Of a DNA stretch of 44,235 nt, positions 39,247 through 44,235 are shown in pieces. The translations under genes and the position numbers were made by a program. The notes under the pieces are model-generated. The model was not told where the DNA came from, searched no databases, and saw nothing but the letters and a program-made list of their open reading frames with translations. Each line of letters starts with the position of its first letter. Position 1 is the first letter of the stretch. The DNA is from CAZJJY01 sp964546445 (GTDB lineage Bacteria; Patescibacteriota; Microgenomatia; PFEM01; JAPLYW01): positions 1 through 44,235 of the forward strand of contig CAZJJY010000002.1 of the NCBI GenBank assembly GCA_964546445.1, given 5' to 3'.

Positions 39247-40431
39247 TTATTTGATTACTTTTGAAATAGCTCCAGCTCCAACTGTATGCCCACCTTCGCG
39301 AATAGCGAAACGTAGACCTTCCTCTAAAGCTACTGGTTGAATTAATTTAACCGTCATTTTGGCATTATCACCAGGCATGACCATTTCTACTCCAGAAGGT
39401 AGGGTAACCTCTCCAGTTACATCAGTTGTCCTGATATAGAATTGTGGTCTATAACCAGTGAAAAATGGTGTATGACGACCACCCTCTTCTTTATTGAGGA
39501 TATAAACTTCTGCCTCAAATTCAGTATGAGGGGTAACTGATCCTGGTTTAACCAAAACCTGACCACGTTCAACATCATCTTTTTCGATTCCTCGAATAAG
39601 AATACCGACGTTATCTCCAGCCTGACCTTGATCAAGAGTTTTTCTAAACATCTCAACCCCAGTTACAACTGTCTTGGTTGTTTCTTTAATACCAACGATT
39701 TCTATTTCATCGTTGACGTTAACAGATCCTCTGGTAATTCTACCAGTGACAACTGTTCCTCGACCCTTAATTGAGAAAACATCCTCAATCGGCATCAAGA
39801 AAGGCTTATCTAGTGGTCTTTCTGGCTCAGGAATGAAATCATCAACAGCCTTCATAAGTTCGACAATTGATTCTTCTGCTTCTTTGTCTCCCTCTAAAGC
39901 CTTTAGAGCTGAACCACGAATAATAGGAGTTTTATCTCCTGGGAACTTATATTTAGTCAAAAGTTCACGAATCTCCATTTCGACTAAATCAAGAAGTTCT
40001 TTATCCTTGACCATATCAGTCTTATTTAAATAAACAACAATAGCCGGCACATTTACTTGACGAGCAAGCAAAAGATGCTCCCTGGTTTGTGGCATAGGAC
40101 CATCATTAGCGGCAACTACCAAAATAGCACCGTCCATTTGAGCGGCACCGGTAATCATATTTTTGATATAGTCCTTATGTCCTGGACAATCAATATGAGC
40201 ATAATGACGTTTGTCAGTTTCATACTCAATATGAGAAATATTAATAGTTACTCCTCTTTCTTTTTCTTCTGGAGCACCATCAATTTTATCAAAAGCCATA
40301 TATTCTGTCTTTTTATCTTTTTCAGACAAGACTTTTGTAATTGCGGAAGTTAAAGTAGTCTTCCCATGGTCAACGTGACCAACTGTACCTATGTTAAGAT
40401 GTGGTTTGTTTCTTAGAAATTTGTCTGCCAT
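39247..40431 (-). CDS. tuf: Elongation factor Tu
   Basis: 394 aa GTPase delivering aminoacyl-tRNA: GHVDHGKTT (18-26), DCPGH, NKTD (usually NKCD or NKVD), SALKALEGD, domains 2 and 3 with PFFTGYRPQFYIRTTDVTG. Shine-Dalgarno AGGAG (40442-40438) 6 nt before the ATG. A hairpin followed by T7 precedes it (40443-40470). Follows fusA, as in str operons, but rpsL and rpsG are absent here. Confidence 0.98.
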   Translation of the reverse strand: MADKFLRNKPHLNIGTVGHVDHGKTTLTSAITKVLSEKDKKTEYMAFDKIDGAPEEKERGVTINISHIEYETDKRHYAHIDCPGHKDYIKNMITGAAQMDGAILVVAANDGPMPQTREHLLLARQVNVPAIVVYLNKTDMVKDKELLDLVEMEIRELLTKYKFPGDKTPIIRGSALKALEGDKEAEESIVELMKAVDDFIPEPERPLDKPFLMPIEDVFSIKGRGTVVTGRITRGSVNVNDEIEIVGIKETTKTVVTGVEMFRKTLDQGQAGDNVGILIRGIEKDDVERGQVLVKPGSVTPHTEFEAEVYILNKEEGGRHTPFFTGYRPQFYIRTTDVTGEVTLPSGVEMVMPGDNAKMTVKLIQPVALEEGLRFAIREGGHTVGAGAISKVIK

Positions 40432-40442
40432 TTTTTTCTCCT

Positions 40443-40470
40443 AAAAAAATTAAAATTAACTAGTAATTTT
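40443..40470 (-). terminator. Terminator-like hairpin in the tuf leader
   Basis: Minus strand AAAATTA (40470-40464), loop of 5, TAATTTT (40458-40452), then AA and seven T (40449-40443) directly before the Shine-Dalgarno of tuf. An all-A/T stem, so weak. It sits between fusA and tuf and could lower read-through or be a leader attenuator; TATAAT upstream offers a possible tuf promoter. Confidence 0.4.
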
Positions 40471-40513
40471 AAAATAATAAATAATTATAAATTGCTTCTG
40501 TTATTCTACTATA

Positions 40514-42637
40514 TTATTCTACCTTTTTCAAGGGATTTTTTTGTTCAATAATTTTTTCGGTGATATTTGATGGAACTTCATCATAATGACTCGGTTCTAA
40601 ATAGAAAGTAGCTCGACCCTGAGTTAAGCTTCTGAGGGTTGTCGCATAACCTGAAACTTCAGCCAAAGGAACGGTTCCTTTAATAATCTTTATTTTACCT
40701 CTATCTTCGTTTTCTAAAATCTGGGCTCGTCTACTTGATAAATCACCAATAACGTCACCAAGAAATTCCTCAGGAGTGGTTACTTCTAAACTCATAATCG
40801 GCTCTATTAAAACTAAATCTGCTTCTTTAGCTGCTGCCTGCAAAGCTTTAGAACCAGCGATTTTGAAAGCTATTTCAGAAGAATCAACATCGTGATAAGT
40901 ACCGTCATAAACGGCCACACTCATATCTGTTAAAGGATAACCAGTTAAAACTCCTTTATTCATCGCTTCTTTAACCCCTTTTTCAATAGCCGGAATAAAT
41001 TCTGAAGGAATAGATGCTCCCTTAATTTCATTTATAAATTTAAATCCTTCCCCACGAGATAAAGGGCTAACTCTTAAAAAACAATGACCATATTGACCAC
41101 GACCACCAGACTGACGAACATATTTTCCTTCAGCTGAAGCCTCTTGTTTAATAGTTTCTTTATAAGCAACCTGTGGACGACCAGTATTAGCCAAAACATT
41201 AAATTCTCTTTTTAATCTATCAACAAGAATTTCTAAATGAAGTTCCCCCATACCAGCAATTGTTGTCTGACCAGTTTGATGGTCATATTTAATTTTAAAA
41301 GTTGGATCTTCTTCAGATAAAGCTTTTAGTGAATAACTTAATTTTTCTTGGTCAGCTCTTGTTTTAGGTTCAATGGCTAGGGAAATAACTGGGTCAGGGA
41401 AAGAAATAGATTCTAAGATGATAGGCTTATCTTTGATACAAATAGTATCTCCAGTGGTGGTTTCTTTTAAACCGACAACAGCCACAATTTCTCCTGCTTC
41501 TGCTTTTTCGACTGCTTCTTTTTGGTCGGCATGCATTAAGAGTAATCTTGAAACTCTTTCTTTTTTACGTTGAACAGCATTCCAAACTTCATCCCCAACC
41601 TTTAAAGTTCCCGAATAGAGACGAATATAATTTAATCTTCCAACATGCGGATCTGTTTGAACTTTAAAAGCTAAAGCAGCTAGATTATCATTAGGGTCAT
41701 TTTTTCTTTCTTCTTCCTTATTAGTTTGAGGATTTATACCCTTAACTGAAGGGACATCTAAAGGACTTGGTAAAAATTCAATAACTCCATCAAGCAAAGG
41801 CTGGACTCCTTTATTTCTTAAAGAAGAACCAGCGTAGCCAGGAACTAAGATATTGGCAATAGTTGCTCTTCTCAAACCAGCCTTTAATTCTTCTTTTGAG
41901 ATCTTTTCACCCTTAAGATACTTATCAGTTAAACTTTCATCTGCTTCGGCAACTTGTTCAATTAGTTTTTCTTTGTATTCTTTGAATTTATCTTTTAAAT
42001 TTTCTGGAATTTCAGTTTCTTCAAATTTATCTCCTTTACTGTCTTTTTCGTCTTTCCAAATCAAAGCCTTTTCATTGATAATATCAATAACACCAGTAAA
42101 TTCTTTTTCTGCTCCAATAGGATAAGTTACCACGGCTACTTCTGCTTCCAACCTATCCTTAATCATTTTAAGTGTATTCTCAAAATCAGCTCCTAATTTA
42201 TCCATTTTGTTAATGAAAGCTAAACGAGGAACGTTATATTTATCAGCCTGACGCCAAACCGTTTCTGACTGTGATTGGACCCCTTCTTCAGCATCAAAAA
42301 CAATAATTCCACCGTCTAAAACACGTAAAGCACGCTCTACTTCAGCCGTAAAGTCGACGTGACCCGGAGTATCAATAATGTTAACCCTGTGATCTTTCCA
42401 GAAAGTAGTTGTTGCCGCAGAAACGATAGTAATTCCTCTTTCTCTTTCCTGGGCCATCCAATCCATTTGAGTTGTACCTTTGTCAATATCACCAATTTTA
42501 TAGTTTTTCCCGGTGTAATATAAAACCCTTTCCGTTGTGGTTGTTTTACCAGCATCAATATGAGCAATAACCCCAATATTTCGGACTTTATCAATCGGAA
42601 CTATTAAACTTTTCTTCTCTTTTTTATTATCTGCCAT
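40514..42637 (-). CDS. fusA: Elongation factor G
   Basis: 707 aa translocase GTPase: AHIDAGKTT (P-loop), RERGITI, DTPGHVD, NKMD, then domains II-V with SGGRGQYGHCFLRV (domain IV) and EPIMSLEVTTPEEFLGDV. Full length. First gene of fusA-tuf-rpsJ; transcription comes from the promoter at 42710-42738 through an attenuator-like leader. Confidence 0.98.
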   Translation of the reverse strand: MADNKKEKKSLIVPIDKVRNIGVIAHIDAGKTTTTERVLYYTGKNYKIGDIDKGTTQMDWMAQERERGITIVSAATTTFWKDHRVNIIDTPGHVDFTAEVERALRVLDGGIIVFDAEEGVQSQSETVWRQADKYNVPRLAFINKMDKLGADFENTLKMIKDRLEAEVAVVTYPIGAEKEFTGVIDIINEKALIWKDEKDSKGDKFEETEIPENLKDKFKEYKEKLIEQVAEADESLTDKYLKGEKISKEELKAGLRRATIANILVPGYAGSSLRNKGVQPLLDGVIEFLPSPLDVPSVKGINPQTNKEEERKNDPNDNLAALAFKVQTDPHVGRLNYIRLYSGTLKVGDEVWNAVQRKKERVSRLLLMHADQKEAVEKAEAGEIVAVVGLKETTTGDTICIKDKPIILESISFPDPVISLAIEPKTRADQEKLSYSLKALSEEDPTFKIKYDHQTGQTTIAGMGELHLEILVDRLKREFNVLANTGRPQVAYKETIKQEASAEGKYVRQSGGRGQYGHCFLRVSPLSRGEGFKFINEIKGASIPSEFIPAIEKGVKEAMNKGVLTGYPLTDMSVAVYDGTYHDVDSSEIAFKIAGSKALQAAAKEADLVLIEPIMSLEVTTPEEFLGDVIGDLSSRRAQILENEDRGKIKIIKGTVPLAEVSGYATTLRSLTQGRATFYLEPSHYDEVPSNITEKIIEQKNPLKKVE

Positions 42638-42666
42638 ACTACCTAAATTTTACCATTTAAAAACAT

Positions 42667-42700
42667 AAAAAACTGCTTCATCAAAAGAAGCAGTCGCTTC
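42667..42700 (-). terminator. Attenuator hairpins in the fusA leader
   Basis: Minus strand ACTGCTTC (42694-42687 complement, arm 1), 7-nt loop, GAAGCAGT (arm 2, 42679-42672), then five T: a perfect 8-bp terminator hairpin. Overlapping it, GAAGC (42700-42696), AGTC-type loop, GCTTC (42691-42687) forms an alternative hairpin using the terminator's first arm. No minus-strand gene lies upstream that would need a terminator here. Confidence 0.65.
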
Positions 42701-42709
42701 AATATAATT

Positions 42710-42738
42710 ATTTTAACAAAAATCTAGCTTCAAATCAA
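42710..42738 (-). promoter_or_regulatory. fusA operon promoter
   Basis: Minus strand TTGATT (42738-42733), 17 bp, TAAAAT (42715-42710); start expected near 42703, giving a leader of about 66 nt. Divergent from the promoter of the M23 peptidase gene. Confidence 0.65.
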
Positions 42739-42740
42739 GA

Positions 42741-42749
42741 TGTTATAAT
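42741..42749 (+). promoter_or_regulatory. Extended -10 promoter of the M23 peptidase gene
   Basis: TGTTATAAT (TATAAT at 42744-42749) with no good -35; the ATG follows 12 nt later, so the leader would be about 6 nt. Confidence 0.5.
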
Positions 42750-42761
42750 CAAAATAGAAAA

Positions 42762-43502
42762 ATGATAGGAAAAGAAAAGAGACTTAAAAAATATATCGAA
42801 AAGTTAAAAAAGATAGATTCTATCCCATATCTAGAGATTCCCCTAAAACAATCTTCAATAAAAATAACTGAAGGCTGGTTTTATTCAGAAAAAGAAACAA
42901 AGATTCATGGTCTCAAAATTCACGCTGGTATAGATTTCAAAGCCAGAAGAAATGAACCTGTTTATGCTAGTGCTGAAGGCTGGGTAAGTAGCTCTTACCA
43001 TAGCTTCCAAGTAATAAATAAAGATAAATCTTTAAAAAAATATAAAAACAAAAATGTCAACAATGGTATGGGATTTTTTGTTCAAATCTATCATCCAAAA
43101 AATAAAAGATATACCCAATATGGACATTTAAGCAAAATAAGTAACAACATTCCCTTTGGATCCCCAAGAAAAATAAAAGAAAACTACTACCCATATGCCT
43201 ATAAAACCAGTCCTAAAAGGATGAAAAATTCCAAATATTATACTTGGATAAAAAAAGGAGATTTAATTGGTTATGCTGGTGATAGTGGTTTAACTTGGGG
43301 GTATAAGGATTATCCAAAAAGACCAGATATAAAAAAATATCCCTCATGGGATGAAGTCCATCTTCATTTTCAAGAATTCGCCAGAGATAAAAACGGAAAT
43401 AAAATAGAGCCAAGAGATCCTTTTAATATCTACAATACTTATCAAAAATACCCTAAAACAAAAAAGGAGTTTAAAAATACTCTTTGGAAACAAGAAGTTT
43501 AA
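42762..43502 (+). CDS. M23 (LytM-like) metallopeptidase domain protein
   Basis: 246 aa. Zinc ligands of the LytM fold are present: H54-x3-D58 (HAGID), H122 (YGHLS) and H200-x-H202 (HLHF). Members cut peptide cross-links in peptidoglycan. There is no signal peptide or TM segment: the N-terminus is MIGKEKRLKKYIEKLKKI. It therefore either acts in the cytoplasm, leaves by another route, or has lost its leader. Insertions of about 20-30 residues (86-100, 131-162, 181-197) enlarge the domain. Very A-rich codon use. Stands alone, divergent from fusA. Confidence 0.82.
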   Translation: MIGKEKRLKKYIEKLKKIDSIPYLEIPLKQSSIKITEGWFYSEKETKIHGLKIHAGIDFKARRNEPVYASAEGWVSSSYHSFQVINKDKSLKKYKNKNVNNGMGFFVQIYHPKNKRYTQYGHLSKISNNIPFGSPRKIKENYYPYAYKTSPKRMKNSKYYTWIKKGDLIGYAGDSGLTWGYKDYPKRPDIKKYPSWDEVHLHFQEFARDKNGNKIEPRDPFNIYNTYQKYPKTKKEFKNTLWKQEV

Positions 43503-43638
43503 AATGGTAAAATATGAAAACTGATTTATAACAATAAATTTAAACTATGAAATTTTATATATCTTCAAGAACGATTAAATTTTATTGATGATTTGGTGAA
43601 AGAAATCACCTAATTTAGTTTAAGAGAGAAAAATAGTC

Positions 43639-44028
43639 CTAAAAAAGTAGATCTATAAAATCATAAACGTCTTCTCTAGCAATCTGATATCTCTCTTCTA
43701 AATTATCAGAGGTTTCCCCCTTATCTACTATCTCAAAAGCTTGGTCAAAGCTCCTAAAAAAGTCGCGATCTTCTTCACTAGTTAAAGATATAAAACCTCC
43801 CTGTTCATTAAGTTCTTCCTTTTTATCACGACTAAAATCGTCTTCAATAAACTCCTTAGCTAACTGGAAAAGTGTTGTTTTTCGCAATACTCCTCTTTTA
43901 ACTAAATCCTCTACCTGAACTAATCCCATGGAAGTTTTGTCTATGCTTTCTTTATTCCAACCTAACATCCCACCGTTATTTACTAAAAAATAGCAAAAAT
44001 CTTTTTCTTCTTTTTTAAATCTTTCCAA
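43639..44028 (-). CDS. Hypothetical protein, acidic, function not recognised
   Basis: 129 aa, acidic (many D/E), predicted mostly helical, no TM segment. It opens at a TTG (44028) because an in-frame TGA lies 18 nt further upstream and no ATG fits; GAGAGGTGA a little upstream could be a Shine-Dalgarno with non-optimal spacing. The next internal Met is residue 21. No motif recognised and no operon partner. Codon use looks like that of real genes, but it may be truncated at the N-terminus. Confidence 0.5.
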   Translation of the reverse strand: MERFKKEEKDFCYFLVNNGGMLGWNKESIDKTSMGLVQVEDLVKRGVLRKTTLFQLAKEFIEDDFSRDKKEELNEQGGFISLTSEEDRDFFRSFDQAFEIVDKGETSDNLEERYQIAREDVYDFIDLLF

Positions 44029-44235
44029 AAGAAAAATGGAGATTTTTCACCTCTCTGATTGGACACTTGATCTTCTCGCTCAATATTCATTTTGAGTATG
44101 ACTATATCAAAATATTTCTTTTATTAAAAAATATAAATCTTATTCATACTGAGATTGAAATAGATAAAAAGAGAGCAGTCCTAATAAATTTTTACCACCT
44201 AAAGTGACTGAAAGCCTTGTTGGCATCAGCCATTC
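44029..44235. other. Right edge without a recognisable gene
   Basis: A/T-rich. The only open frame enters from the right edge on the minus strand (about 44140-44235, 31 codons ending ...LFQSQYE), which might be the tail of a gene cut by the window, but nothing in it was recognised. Confidence 0.25.

Noticed and set aside
43595..43610. Terminator after the M23 peptidase gene
   Set aside because: GGTGA/TCACC is only 5 bp and is not followed by a real T-run.
1..44235. CRISPR arrays, tRNA genes, intact insertion sequences
   Set aside because: Looked for regular short repeats, cloverleaf-type sequences and transposase genes; none seen. The only clear long direct repeat is the miaB-derived pair.

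Overview
The window is a low-GC, densely packed, metagenome-style scaffold segment (one run of 100 Ns at 38100-38199) from a bacterium that looks like Candidate Phyla Radiation / Patescibacteria, most likely Microgenomates-like. Supporting points: the S10-spc-alpha ribosomal cluster lacks L30 (rpmD) between S5 and L15; several ribosomal proteins are trimmed (L3, L2, S11); adenylate kinase is the short-LID form; AspRS is a short type without the bacterial insertion; and DUF4446, DUF3048, DUF5679, bactofilin-like and winged-helix/nucleotidyltransferase genes of the kind common in CPR genomes are present. TGA is used as a stop, so the code is standard. The lineage is an inference from gene content, not from a search.

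Layout. 1-3110 (minus): aspS and recJ. 3185-4564 (plus): CCA-adding-enzyme family protein. 4565-10441 (minus): one compact operon DUF4446 > DUF3048 > wHTH-nucleotidyltransferase > AbrB > secD > secF > bactofilin-like membrane protein. 10484-10959 (plus): two small conserved proteins and a terminator. 11041-14155: uppP, RNase P RNA (rnpB, plus), AI-2E-type permease and miaA. 14213-15094 (plus): rubrerythrin and a desulforedoxin-like protein. 15103-17601 (minus): a PurF homologue with a degenerate glutaminase site, and a miaB without TRAM. 17526-20480 is the accessory region: a 119-bp direct repeat derived from the 5' end of miaB brackets an integrase remnant and a three-gene HigB/HigA-type toxin-antitoxin operon; then a decayed TPR gene and a structured non-coding stretch with two mini-ORFs. 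20528-23862 (minus): HU, RNase Y, recX, recA. 23926-42637 (minus): fusA-tuf-rpsJ-rplC...rpsI, the translation supercluster with secY, adk, map, infA and rpoA. 42762-43502 (plus): M23 peptidase. 43639-44028 (minus): an unrecognised gene.

Two regulatory themes are visible in the bases. First, many first genes have near-consensus sigma70 promoters with 17-bp spacers whose -10 box ends only 6-7 nt before the ATG (aspS, recJ, DUF4446, uppP, miaA, miaB, HU), implying leaderless mRNAs; internal operon genes often have Shine-Dalgarno sequences instead. This also fixes several starts (aspS, uppP, rubrerythrin). Second, the translation genes fusA, tuf and rplC have leaders carrying intrinsic-terminator-like hairpins, two of them with a mutually exclusive alternative hairpin, suggesting transcription attenuation; rny has a different long structured leader.

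The best candidates for something undescribed are the miaB-bracketed toxin-antitoxin-third-gene module, the PurF homologue that has lost glutaminase residues but keeps its Fe-S ligands and PRPP site, the mini-ORF/hairpin locus at 20.1-20.46 kb, and the leader attenuators. No tRNA, CRISPR array or intact insertion sequence was seen.
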